DNA of 64,000 nt from Leishmania martiniquensis. Lineage: Eukaryota; Euglenozoa; Kinetoplastea; Trypanosomatida; Trypanosomatidae. The position numbers and the translations under genes are program-made. The DNA lies in assembly GCF_017916325.1 (NCBI RefSeq), contig NC_090164.1, positions 698,501 to 762,500 on the forward strand, given 5' to 3'. Every line of letters starts with the position of its first letter. The stretch's first letter is position 1. The notes beneath the pieces were generated by a model, which had not been told where the DNA came from, searched no databases, and saw only the letters and a program-made list of their open reading frames with translations. Shown in pieces: positions 32,568-42,691 of the stretch.

Positions 32568-33947
32568 TTAGTGGCGGCTCCCCTCCGCCTCGCGCTGTTG
32601 AAGCGAAGAGGCGGCCGCAGAGGGTACAGAGGCGCCGCGGTAGTGCGTGCTGTCCGCCAGACTCTGGGAGACTTTGTTACCGCTCGGCATCATAGCGGTG
32701 GCCTGAGGCCTGCACGAGCTTGCGGCTGGCGCCACCTCGGGGACCGACCCTATCGTCGTCACGCTGGTGCACGCCAAAGGCGCATAGCACTTGTCATCCT
32801 TGTCGACGGTCCCTCCTGCCGTCGATGCGATGGCATCCTGCTCACTATCACATTCATTAGACGCGTGTTCGCTGAATCCGACCATCGCCTTCTCTTTGGC
32901 GGCCAGGAACTTGACGTAGGCGTCGAGGTTGAGGCACGCCGGCAGTGAGTTGAAAACCTCCTTGACAAAGCGGCCATCGCTTACGTAGAGGATGCGGTCG
33001 GCGTAGCACTCGATGTCGGGATTGTGTGTCACCATGATGCAGGTCGCCTTGGTACGGCGGTTAATGCGCATGAGAAGATCCATCACCTCAATGGTGTTCG
33101 CCGTGTCCAGGTCGCCGGTCGGCTCGTCGAGGAGGAGGAGCGACGGACTGTTCGCCAAGCTTCGCGCAATCGTCACGCGCTGCTGCTCACCACCACTCAG
33201 CTCGGAGGGGAGGTGGTTGATGCGGTTGCGCAGTCCGACCAGCGTCAGCAGCTGGCGAGACCGTAGCCGCATCTCCTTTGGTGACAACTTCCCCAGCAGT
33301 GTCATGGGCAGCTCCACGTTCTCTACCGCTGTCATGGTTGCGATCAAGTTGAACGTCTGGAATGCAAAGCCGAGTGTCGTGAGGCGGATGTCTGCCAGAA
33401 CGCTCTCCTTGGTGCTCTTGTCGATGAGGCGCCCATTCAGCTCGATCGTGCCCTCAGAGCAGGAGTCGATACTGCCGATGATGTTGAGGAGCGTTGTCTT
33501 GCCGCCACCGCTGGGGCCACGGATCATGACAAACTCGCCGCGCCGCACTGGGCCAAACGGCGGGGGTAGGTCGCCGTGTGCCAAGGGTCTTTTGGGAGGT
33601 CCTTTCTGTGCCGCCGCCGCCGCCCCGTCCAAGTCCTCTGCCTCCGCCAGGGTAATATCCTTGAGAGCCACCACCCGCTCCTCGGAGCCGGCGATCGGGT
33701 AGCTCTTGCCGATGTGCCGCAAACGCAGCACCACGGGCTCTGACTGGAGCATGGTCAGCCGCGTCTTTTCCGAAAAGGGTGCACCATGGCCAAGGTCGTC
33801 GCGGCTCTGTTGCACCTCGTCCGACGTTGTACAGCTCACGTCCCCACTCTTCTTGAACACCCCCAAAGGCGCCGATGACTTCCCGACCGCCGCGGGCGTC
33901 TTGACAGCTGCCGCAGCAGACATCCTTGCCAGTTCCTCGGTGCGCAT
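32568..33947 (-). CDS. Stand-alone ABC-type ATPase (MacB/LolD-like, ABCH-type)
   Basis: The frame extends up to an ATG at 34424, but the predicted splice acceptor at 34356 would remove it, and the extra 159 codons read like leader sequence. From the ATG at 33947 (MRTEELARMSAAAA) the protein has about 459 residues. One complete nucleotide-binding domain is present: A-loop Y83, Walker A GPSGGGKT at 144-151, Q-loop Q197, signature LSGGEQQR at 250-257, Walker B LLLLDEP at 270-276 and H-loop H308. There is no membrane segment, so it must pair with another subunit or act alone. The spacing and LSGGEQQRV-x-IARSL sequence fit the LolD/MacB/FtsE branch, which kinetoplastid surveys group as ABCH; that subfamily label is from memory. 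An Ala/Pro-rich insert of about 35 residues (101-136) splits the usual strand pair before Walker A. The tail of about 110 residues is Ser/Ala-rich. Confidence 0.85.
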   Translation of the reverse strand: MRTEELARMSAAAAVKTPAAVGKSSAPLGVFKKSGDVSCTTSDEVQQSRDDLGHGAPFSEKTRLTMLQSEPVVLRLRHIGKSYPIAGSEERVVALKDITLAEAEDLDGAAAAAQKGPPKRPLAHGDLPPPFGPVRRGEFVMIRGPSGGGKTTLLNIIGSIDSCSEGTIELNGRLIDKSTKESVLADIRLTTLGFAFQTFNLIATMTAVENVELPMTLLGKLSPKEMRLRSRQLLTLVGLRNRINHLPSELSGGEQQRVTIARSLANSPSLLLLDEPTGDLDTANTIEVMDLLMRINRRTKATCIMVTHNPDIECYADRILYVSDGRFVKEVFNSLPACLNLDAYVKFLAAKEKAMVGFSEHASNECDSEQDAIASTAGGTVDKDDKCYAPLACTSVTTIGSVPEVAPAASSCRPQATAMMPSGNKVSQSLADSTHYRGASVPSAAASSLQQREAEGSRH

Positions 33948-34903
33948 GAGCGTACGTGGCGACGTATGTGGGCTACGCAGGTTCTGTGAGAGGGAGCAAG
34001 CAGCAAGGCGGTAACGCGCAAGAGCGCGGGAAGCGCAATCGTGGCACGACGTCGACTCGGGGAAGAGGGCGTGCGTGATCGACAAGGGCAAACGTCTTGA
34101 CAGAGAGAAGCAAAGCTGGGACTGTGGACGAGGAGAAACGGGGAGAGACGGCACGGCGTAGAACCAAAGGGGGAGCAGAATAACAGCGAACGCACTGAAA
34201 GTGCCGAGCAGTGGGAAAGTAGGACGAATAAGCAAACGACAGAAGCGGTCCGAGACGAAATGAGGACGCCCCCGCCCAAAAAAGAGAGGCCGCAGCAGCA
34301 GTATGGGAAAGTGAGTTGGCTCCGCGAAGGTTATTTTCTGTGCGTGTGTGTATCCCTGAGGGGAGGGAGAGGGGCAGAGAGGAAGTGCTCGTGGGACAAA
34401 GACAGAACAGAGAGGACACGTCATAAGTAAAAGGTGTGTGTGTGTGAGGGGGGGAGTGCCACTCCTCCTCGCCCTTTACCTACCTAGAACGCGGAGCACA
34501 CTGCTGCTCGTACGTCCCTCACCCTAAATCGGCGCGTACGCAGATGACAGAGGGGGCAAGCAGTGACTTTAGGGGCACGCGCTACTCGACCACAAGTGAG
34601 TTTTTCACGATGCCCTCTTTTTCGAATGGAGTGCCGATGGCACGTCGCCCTCATCCATTTGGCGCTCGCTTCGCTGCTTCGGGCACTCCGTTTGTTCCCT
34701 TTCGTCTTGTGTGCTGTGCGTGCTGTGGGCTGCCTCTCATACTCCTGCACATGCTCGGCAATTCTTTTTCCAAGTCGGCGTCTTCAAAAAAAAAGATACG
34801 ATCCAATGCGTGGAGGTCACAGATGACAGAAACGTCGAGGGGGAGGCACAGCCGTCTCCCTCCCCCCGCACACACACGCAGTCCACGTACATGTGCGAAC
34901 GCA
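33948..34903. other. Leader and intergenic sequence of the ABC gene, no gene seen
   Basis: This contains the predicted leader of the ABC gene, a GT repeat at 34434-34446, and a purine run at 34783-34799. Nothing else is recognised. Confidence 0.5.
34356..34357 (-). promoter_or_regulatory. Predicted trans-splice acceptor AG for the ABC gene
   Basis: The coding strand has a dense C/T tract (complement of about 34360-34383) ending in CCTCAG. It lies downstream of the ATG at 34424, which supports starting translation at 33947 or 33923. Confidence 0.5.
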
Positions 34904-35420
34904 CGCAGGGAGAGAGCCATTGCTCGGCCAGTGCGTCACAGACGTGGGTGAGCCCCACGCCTCGGTCCAAGCGGGACGCGCCGAGGGCCCTGGTCAGGGG
35001 GAGTTGGGGGTGGGAGAGGGGGGCAAAGGCGTGGCGACTGTCCTGAGGGTAGCAGGGGGTGGTCGAGACGCGTGACGGACGACCTCGAGGGGTAGGTGAG
35101 CCGGCTCTCCGCCAGGGCTCTCTGAGACATGGCACACTCTCACCGGAGGCCATGTTCGCCCCTCGGTCGCCTCAAGTCGCGGTATTCGATAGGATGGTGT
35201 GTGGGCCTCTCGCATAGGTTGCGCGCATGCACTCGGGAGCTGGGTGTTCTCGAGCCCGCAGCGCCTTGCCCGTCGCTCCGGCTCCCCCGACCTTTGCATT
35301 CCATGCTCGGGTGTGCCGCGAGAGGCGCAAAGCACCTAGGAGCCTCTGGCACAACAGGAGCGCCTCGCCCTTACCGGAATTCACAAGCCACTGACACGGA
35401 GGTTCGTGTGTGTGTGTGTG
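34904..35420 (-). mobile_element. SIDER-like repeat, copy 1 of 2
   Basis: This 517-bp block matches 41750-42266 at a constant offset of 6846 bases. By eye the only difference is at 34923 (C here, T at 41769), apart from the length of the terminal GT run. The match begins at GCAGGGAGAGAGCC and stops at the GT microsatellite. Size, position in untranslated DNA and lack of coding potential fit the SIDER retroposon relics of Leishmania, which often sit in 3' UTRs; the family name is inference. The minus orientation is assumed from the gene direction. It lies about 2.5 kb downstream of the thioredoxin-like gene's stop. Confidence 0.6.
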
Positions 35421-36049
35421 TCGGACGGAAGGGGACCGACAGTCGGCATGTAACTGCACAATCAACACAGGGCTTGTCGTCGGAAAGGGGTGCAGAGGGC
35501 GATCAGGCGTGGGCATCCGATGTGAGAGGACCCTGCGGGGCGAGTCGGACGTTCCAAGAACAGTAAAGGGAGACCATGCGTTCTTTGATCGTTGTGCAGT
35601 CCGCTCATCGCGCTAAGCATGCCTGGAGCCGCTCCGGGCCTGGAGCTTTCTCATCGAAGACAGCTGGGCGTGAAGGCCTTAGGGGAGGCGGATGCCGATA
35701 GTGCCACCGCAGCGTTAAACAGCATCATATTTCCGCATCCTGCTGTTACTGCAGGCCGCCTGCTGCTGCAGAAACCCACATTACGGACAGGTACCCCTGC
35801 AGAGCAGGGCGGCGATGGTCTTCTATCATTTTATGACCTCAGCAATCGTTTTCTTCCGATGTAGGGCAGCAGCCAACAAACATAGCTCTTGTCATCACTA
35901 GCTGCATCGCGCGTGACGGCCGCGGAGGATGGGGTGAGGGCAGTGAAGTCGGCCTGGTATCGGAGGGCAGTAACCGACTCTGTGGTCCGAGCAATGAGCA
36001 GTGACTTCTCTTGCCGTTGCCGATGGTGAAGATGCTCACCGCAGTGTCT

Positions 36050-36078
36050 CTCTGCGCGCGGTCACAGTGACCGCAGAG
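36050..36078. repeat. Imperfect inverted repeat
   Basis: Arms CTCTG plus CGGTCAC and GTGACCGCAGAG pair perfectly except for a four-base CGCG bulge on one side, with a one-base loop. It lies in the putative 3' UTR or intergenic region of the thioredoxin-like gene. Confidence 0.4.
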
Positions 36079-37162
36079 GAGTCCCGCCGAGGCAAATGAG
36101 AGGTGAAAAACGGTGCAGGTAAGGCGTCAGAGATGGGGAATGAGGGGCGCATGATGCGCAGAGCACCCAGGGAAGAAACGCCGAGGGAGCACATGGGCCC
36201 CTCGTCCCTCACGTGCCGCGGAGACTCATGAGCTGCACAAAGGTCACTAGGAATGCAGGGCAAGCAACTACCTCTCAGAGCTGTACTTGACAGTAGGGTG
36301 CCCCTTTGTGCTTGCCATGACCCTTCACGAACAACTGCCGATGTATTGCAGAGATGCTGTACCTACATCCCCGTCTGCAGCTCGCTTATTTTCGTTGCAT
36401 GCCTGGTATCCAACTTTCGCATTAGGCGCTTGAAGTTTGCTCATGGGCGATTATTTAGAAAGATGTATACATGTGCATAGCCCCTCAGCGCCCCACGCAG
36501 GCCTCTTCCCTCCCCCCTCCTCCTCTGACCCATCCGAGAAGCAGAGAGCCGCGGGCGAAAGAGGGGAAAAGAGAGCGCAAGCGAAAGAAAGAAGCGCAGT
36601 CGAGCGAAGGATGATGGGCCTCCTCTCTGCGTTAGGGCATGCCGTGAAGTGAGTGCTTTTCTATTTAGCTTTCTGTTCGTTTGTTCTTTTTGAAAGTCGA
36701 CGCGAGAAGCGCCCAAAAACGACAGCGAAAAAGAAAACGGGGGAGGTGAACAAACGAGAGTTTTGTAAGTGAAGACGATTTATGGAGACGGGCGCGCCGC
36801 GAGACACACACACATATGTATAAATATATGTATATATATTTATATATCGGCGCAGTGGCACGACAAGATGGAGAGAAAAAAAAGATGAAAGAAAGGCCGC
36901 TCACGATATATGTGAGGCGCCGCAGTCTGTGGCATGCGCGTCGTCCTCCACGACCCCACGATCGGTGGCCCCTCGATGTGCCTCTGAACGTGTGTCTCGG
37001 TGGGAAAAAGGGGAACGTGAATCGACTTCGTCTCGGGTGGGGGTAAGGTGTAATGCATGCGATCGGATGTGTGTGTGTGTGTGGGTGTGCCCACGCTGTC
37101 GTTGTGTTTTCCCCTCTTTCCTTTAGCCCTTTCGCTCTTGAAGTAAGAAGCGAAGCGCTCCT

Positions 37163-37188
37163 TGTGCAGCAGAGTTGTTTGCTGCACA
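37163..37188. repeat. Short perfect hairpin
   Basis: Nine-base arms TGTGCAGCA and TGCTGCACA enclose an eight-base loop, in the 3' flank about 740 bases below the stop of the thioredoxin-like gene. Confidence 0.4.
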
Positions 37189-37923
37189 GCCTGTTGTTCA
37201 CTTGTGTGCATCTGCGGGTGGGGCGCGGCCACGCCGTTCGTCAGCACAGCTGTGCGTCTCGGGACATTCCGCTACAGCGACGATCTCTCTCACGCGCCAC
37301 TTTTTTAACGTTCCGCAGAGCGTGCCATCACAACTGTCGCTGACGCCTCCCTTGCCGAACGAGCGAGAGAGCGAGAGTGCTTGGCGACGCATTGCCGCCC
37401 GAAGAGAGAGGGGGCCACCCCCTCATGCGGCAGCGAAAAAAAAATAATTGAGCGGATGGCACGCAACACTCAAGCTGACGACGCAGTTGTCGCGTGCGCA
37501 TGAGCCCCATCCAGCAAACAGGCAGGAACACTAGGCACGCACGCGGACTGCCCCTCTCTCAGCCACCCCAGAGGAACAACAGGGAAAAAGAGAAGCGCAA
37601 GAGCCAAGGCGACAGCAGGGATACAAGCAGAACCAGTCACAAGGGTAAGGACCTCGAAACGCCTCTACGGGAGGAGTCGTTCGTGCATGGGTGCATGTAT
37701 GCGATCAGGAGAGACCTGAGGAAGTCGTGCCTCATCTGACGCAAAATGCTGCCCCACTTCCCTCCCCTTTACACCACTGCTCTCTTCTTTCCTGACGCGT
37801 ATGACTCATCGTCAGTCGGCACCCCTCAGGAGAGTAGCCAAGCAAAAAAAACGCGAAAATAGCAAAAGTTGTGAGAGCAAAACACCGTTTCGGGTGCTCA
37901 CCATCGCCAATGCATGATCGAGG

Positions 37924-39264
37924 TCACGGGCTCGCGCCCCGGTGCCTCTGCTGAGGTTGGTGTCCATTATCGAGACTAAGACTCGTCTCCGGCGAGTCCT
38001 CTGTGAGGAGGTCTACTAATTTATTGATCTCGTCTACGTGAGAGCCTTCAAAGCGACCGACAATACAGCCGTTGCGGTACGCCATGAAAGTTGGGAGGCT
38101 CCGGATGTCGTGCAAGGCGGTCACCTCCGCATTGGCGGTCGTGTCTACCGTCAAAAGGAGAACAGACTGCGGAAACGGCTTGGCGGCGTCCTCGAGGAAG
38201 CGACTCGCAACCGCGCAGGCTTTCTGATCGTCCACTGTCATAGTCGTGGAAGGAGAGGCGGGGGGCATGGCGGCTGCTCCGAAAGCCGACGTTTCTGTGC
38301 CTTCACGGTACGCGGCCGCTGGCGCGGAGGCCGGCACACCTGTGCTCCTTTCAGGCGCATGCTGATGCTGCCGCAAGTGGGAAAGCAGAGGGTGTCGTGA
38401 GCCTCCCGCCTCGGTAGCCTCCGTGGCCAACACTGTGGAGGCTGGTGAAGTTGATGTGGTGCCACCGCCGCCGACGCCAGCGCCTGCCACCGCGTGAAGC
38501 AGCTTTGACCGAATTGCGGCGCATGGGCCGCAAGATGCTTTGTAGAAGAACACCAAAGCCTTGGTGCCCCGCAGGCGGTCCTGCAGCTCGTGTGGATTCC
38601 CGCGAAAGGAGAAAATCAGCGCCGGTGGTGTCGTTGCCAGTGACGCGGTGGCTGTTGGCGGCGAGGGGGGCCTGTCGTATGTGGGGCCCGCCGGAAACGC
38701 GCTCGGCACTTGCCCTACTGTGCCAGTGGGCGCAGGAACGTCCGTATATGGCACAGCGCTGGGAGCACCTCCGTTAGCGTGAGGCCGTATGCCATCGAAC
38801 AATGGATCCATGCCAGTATCGCCAGCCATCTCGCTGGGCGTGCCGGCCGTGCCCCAGGCTGCCAAGTCACTCATTCGAGTCGCACGTGACACAGCCCTGA
38901 AAGTCACTGCCCCCGATGCTGATACGCCGTCCATGCGCTGTTCCGTGAGCGTCGCCCTCATCCTTTGCGGCGACAACCCCTCCGCGCACCTCAAGAGCCT
39001 CTCCACCGGCGCTCCGGGCGGTTGACCTCGCGCTTCTTCTCGATCTGGAGCAATGGCACTAAGCACGAAGCCATTTCCAGTCCCGCATGCGCGAGTGCGT
39101 GTGACAAAAGCCCGCGCCGGATGCAAGGCCAGGCACGAAGATGGTGTGCGTAGCTCGCGAGACGGCGCAGCAGCCCACGAATTCGCCACCTGTGTGCGCC
39201 AGGTTCCACGCCGCGCCCCTATGGCGGCACAAGCGGCAAACACGCTAGACACACCACTGTACAT
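37924..39264 (-). CDS. Thioredoxin-fold protein with CGPC active site, probably mitochondrial
   Basis: The frame opens upstream with TTG at 39306; the first ATG is at 39264, giving about 446 residues. The N-terminal 60 residues are rich in Ala, Arg and Ser with few acidic residues, consistent with a mitochondrial presequence. A low-complexity linker of about 150 residues follows. The thioredoxin domain begins near residue 230: strand KALVFFYKA, active site SCGPC near residue 243, helix, then strand QSVLLLTVDTT, the cis-proline loop SLPTF near 390, and a final strand and helix (GCIVGRFEG, DEINKLVDLL). CGPC is the classical disulphide reductase motif. The usual helix after the active site is followed by an insertion of about 85 Ala/Ser/Pro residues. 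The gene sits alone between two near-identical repeats. Thioredoxin fold is firm; partner and substrate are unknown. Confidence 0.82.
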   Translation of the reverse strand: MYSGVSSVFAACAAIGARRGTWRTQVANSWAAAPSRELRTPSSCLALHPARAFVTRTRACGTGNGFVLSAIAPDREEARGQPPGAPVERLLRCAEGLSPQRMRATLTEQRMDGVSASGAVTFRAVSRATRMSDLAAWGTAGTPSEMAGDTGMDPLFDGIRPHANGGAPSAVPYTDVPAPTGTVGQVPSAFPAGPTYDRPPSPPTATASLATTPPALIFSFRGNPHELQDRLRGTKALVFFYKASCGPCAAIRSKLLHAVAGAGVGGGGTTSTSPASTVLATEATEAGGSRHPLLSHLRQHQHAPERSTGVPASAPAAAYREGTETSAFGAAAMPPASPSTTMTVDDQKACAVASRFLEDAAKPFPQSVLLLTVDTTANAEVTALHDIRSLPTFMAYRNGCIVGRFEGSHVDEINKLVDLLTEDSPETSLSLDNGHQPQQRHRGASP

Positions 39265-39320
39265 CTCGCGTCTGACCTGCAGCGTGATGCTTGATAGAAA
39301 TATCAAACAGGCCGGATGCC

Positions 39321-39338
39321 CTAAGCCTCACTTTGCAT
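39321..39338 (-). promoter_or_regulatory. Five-codon upstream ORF in the leader of the thioredoxin-like gene
   Basis: Between the predicted acceptor and the main ATG there is one ATG, encoding MQSEA then TAG. It ends 56 bases before the main start, leaving room for reinitiation. Confidence 0.4.
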
Positions 39339-39389
39339 ATGCGCTCGTACACGTACACGTCTGCCGGTCGGCACCTCTAACCGCAGCTT

Positions 39390-39391
39390 CT
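39390..39391 (-). promoter_or_regulatory. Predicted trans-splice acceptor AG for the thioredoxin-like gene
   Basis: A T-rich tract (complement of about 39400-39420) leads to CATTCAG on the coding strand. The leader would be about 126 bases. Confidence 0.35.
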
Positions 39392-41749
39392 GAATGACGA
39401 ATGCCCGGAAAAAAGACGATCGAGGCGCCCGTGCACTTGCGGGCGCTGGCGTGGCAGCAGCGGCGGTGGCTGTAGGATGGTAAGTCTAGTTGATACGGTG
39501 AGCAGTCAAGCGAAAAACACCCACACAAACATACACAAGAAAGGGGCGAGGCAAACTAGCAAGAGCCGGTGCAGAGAATGGAAATGGTGGAGATGAGCGG
39601 CAGAGTGTGTGTGGGTGTGGGTGTGGGGGGAGGGGGTACAGCAATGGAGAACAGACCCACGTTTCAGAACAATGTGGAAAGAGATGAGTGTGCTGAGAAG
39701 GGGGAGAAAAGACGTAAGAGGCAAACAAACAGCAACGAGAGCGAGCAGCACAGCAAGCCAGAAAGCGCAACGAAGAAAAAAGGGGTTGTGAATGGGCGGA
39801 GGGAGCACAGCGCCGATGAAAAGACGCAAACGGAAAACAAAAACGAAAAAAGCCGATGAGGAGGAGGGGAAAAGGGCGCACGCAGTGGCAAGCGCGCTCA
39901 GCGTGCTCTGCAGTGGATCACAGGAAAGGAGGTGACCGAAGGCAAAAAAAACAGAAGGGCGCCGCTACTAAGGACCGATTAAGAGAAGGACGGAACTCCC
40001 TTGCGTCAGATGTAGGTTTCAGCGCACGTGCGTGCGCATGTGCGTGTGTGGAGGGGGGAGAGAAAGCAGCACCACAGGAAGAAAGACGCAGTGACGTAGA
40101 TCCCGGTGTACGTGTGTGTGCGAGGGTAGAGAGGGGGGAGGGAGGAGGGAAGAGACAGGAACAGAGGGAGAGAGCGAAGCGCAAAAAGGAGGGAGGGATG
40201 GAGAAGGGGAAGGACGGCACAGATACACACACACACACACACGGAGTGAGAAAAAGACAACTGCCAGGGGCCAACACGCTAACACATGTACGGCGCTGCC
40301 GCTGCCCTTCTGGCCCACACACTACTCAGCGACAGCAACAAACAAAAAATCGGCAACGCAGGCGCACGGAAGATGAGAGGGACGAGCTATGAAGAAGCGC
40401 AAAGAAATGGAGAGAGCGAGAAAAGGAGGGGGAGGGCGCCAGCAGAGCGCACCGGTAAGGGAGGGAAACAGGTGAGGAGCAATTCAAACAAGCACGCAGG
40501 CACCACCAGCACTTGGATTTTGGTATCGAGCGCTGCGCAGAGGCGTGAGCGAAGGTGAGATGAGGCACCCCAGTGCCGCCGCAATTGTGAGCTGCAGAGC
40601 ACAGACGACGGCAAGACGCAGCCGAGCCTGGCGTCCGCGAGAACGAGCTAAGACACGCGCAGAAGCTACGCAGCCAAACAAACAAACAAAAGCCAGAAAC
40701 GAGTGCCACCACCGATGCGCCGTGTCGGCAACGGCCAATGCCGTGAGCCCTCTCGCTCTTGTGAGTGGCCTTAGTGGCAGCACTTTCTTAAAAGAAGAGA
40801 GTGGCAAGTAGGAGAGAGGGTGGGAGGGGAAAAGAGAAATGCGCCGCGGCGTGGGGGGGTAGATGTATCGCACTGGCAGGAGAAAAAAAAACAGGTCCAA
40901 GCACAACTACAAAAAAACGTGCGCTCGTGAAGCCTCTGTGCGCAAGCTTCGATTAAAGTGCTTGGGTTGGGTGGGGGGTGCTGAATATGTCGCCTGACGG
41001 TCTCTCACTCCTCTTCGAGTTCAAATATGGTGCGATCCTTCGCCTTGGTCACCAATTTCCGAGGTACCTCAGTGGCCTGCGAGGGTGAGTATCTGCCGTC
41101 GTTCTCTTTTTGAGGTTGACGTTTCTCTGTGTGTTTTCTTGATAGGACTTATCTTTGCCGTGACGCATTGCAGCGAGACGCGAGGTAAACGCGGGGGGAA
41201 GGTGAAAGGGAGAGGGCTGTGGAGTCGGCCAAAGAATGACACGAAAAGCCGCGAAGCGGACGCGACACCTGCACAGGAGAATCGCGTCGACGCACTGACC
41301 GCTGCGTGAATGTGGGTTGGGGGGGCTTCGTGGTACGGGAGCCACAGACGGATGAGGAATTACCTAGAGACTGGCAGGACCGCCACCACAGCATATTCCA
41401 CGTCTCTCTCAGCAGGGAAAGCATGCCGCGGCGTTCTGTCTTCGTTGTTGTACGTTCGGTACTCCCGTCCCCTAATGGTCGTCAGCGTTCCAGGACAGTG
41501 TTGTGAGCTGAGAGGCGAGAGCGCGGACACACATAGGAGGCGGATTCAGAACATCCTTTCCTTCGCTTCAGAAAAAACAAGCCCCCGCTCTTACGTGAAC
41601 ACGTCAGCTGGTGCAGACGCCGCGGCAGCCCCAGCCCACTTGCTTCTACTGAGAAGCAGCTCAAGCCATATCTTCTAGAAAGAACCGTAATAACACCAAT
41701 TTGGGCTATTCCCTTTACGGGCTCTCCCTCTCCTTCCTCGTCCGTTCTT

Positions 41750-42266
41750 CGCAGGGAGAGAGCCATTGTTCGGCCAGTGCGTCACAGACGTGGGTGAGCC
41801 CCACGCCTCGGTCCAAGCGGGACGCGCCGAGGGCCCTGGTCAGGGGGAGTTGGGGGTGGGAGAGGGGGGCAAAGGCGTGGCGACTGTCCTGAGGGTAGCA
41901 GGGGGTGGTCGAGACGCGTGACGGACGACCTCGAGGGGTAGGTGAGCCGGCTCTCCGCCAGGGCTCTCTGAGACATGGCACACTCTCACCGGAGGCCATG
42001 TTCGCCCCTCGGTCGCCTCAAGTCGCGGTATTCGATAGGATGGTGTGTGGGCCTCTCGCATAGGTTGCGCGCATGCACTCGGGAGCTGGGTGTTCTCGAG
42101 CCCGCAGCGCCTTGCCCGTCGCTCCGGCTCCCCCGACCTTTGCATTCCATGCTCGGGTGTGCCGCGAGAGGCGCAAAGCACCTAGGAGCCTCTGGCACAA
42201 CAGGAGCGCCTCGCCCTTACCGGAATTCACAAGCCACTGACACGGAGGTTCGTGTGTGTGTGTGTG
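41750..42266 (-). mobile_element. SIDER-like repeat, copy 2 of 2
   Basis: Near-identical to 34904-35420 and in the same orientation. It ends at a GT microsatellite and lies about 430 bases downstream of the stop of the coiled-coil gene (42692), hence probably in that gene's 3' UTR. Flanking bases differ completely from copy 1 on both sides, which marks the element's ends. Confidence 0.6.
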
Positions 42267-42691
42267 CGGGGGAGAGGCTATGCTGTGGGTGGATGAAGTG
42301 AGGTCGCCCTTACGAAAGAGAGGATCATACACGATCATGCCGTCGCACGTGCGCCCACATGGAACGGCTTCTTCCGGGGGGTTGCAGCGTTTGTAAAGGT
42401 GTAAAAAAAAATGGTATGGGGTCCGAGAAGACGCGGAGAGGGCCACATATCCACAGTGAGTTTTTCCGAGATATATATGTTTGCCCGGTGATGTGGATGG
42501 TGGTGCGGCGTCGCGGCTTACCGAGAATCAAACCGGGCATTGACGTCTGCGCCTCGCTTAAAAAAACGGCATTTTGTGCACACCAGCGGATGGTAGCGTG
42601 TAGGGGAGCTCGTCGATGCTTTTGGGCGGCACGTCCCACGCTCGCTTGGCGGTCTCCATCCCTTTACTCTTCGCCGTGCGCGGCGCATCCA
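42267..42691. other. 3' flank of the coiled-coil gene, no gene seen
   Basis: About 425 bases between the repeat and the stop codon at 42692. An A-run is at 42402-42411. No structure beyond that is recognised. Confidence 0.5.

Larger units (their letters stand above)
35421..37923. other. Intergenic region downstream of the thioredoxin-like gene
   Basis: About 2.5 kb. The part from 35430 to 36480 has mixed composition with few simple repeats and may hold older repeat relics, but I recognise none. An AT-rich repeat lies at about 36812-36848. Two small hairpins are listed separately. Confidence 0.45.
39265..41749. other. Intergenic region upstream of the thioredoxin-like gene, no gene seen
   Basis: This holds the leader and a long stretch of purine-rich plus-strand sequence (about 39550-40560), CA runs at 40225-40242 and an AAAC repeat at 40677-40690. 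Frames are low-complexity. The section from 40930 to 41700 is more mixed but shows no recognisable gene. Confidence 0.5.

Noticed and set aside
33948..34424. N-terminal extension of 159 codons on the ABC ATPase
   Set aside because: The predicted splice acceptor at 34356 removes its ATG, and the residues resemble translated leader sequence, with no conservation-like features.
35619..35864. Plus-strand frame of 81 codons from an ATG, fairly mixed in composition
   Set aside because: It would be antisense to the whole transcription unit and lacks recognisable motifs, a pyrimidine tract with AG close by, or neighbours on that strand.
42505..42600. A tRNA-like T-arm sequence on the minus strand (GGTTTGATTCTCGG)
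   Set aside because: The flanking bases do not form a five-pair T stem or an acceptor stem, and no A box is in place.
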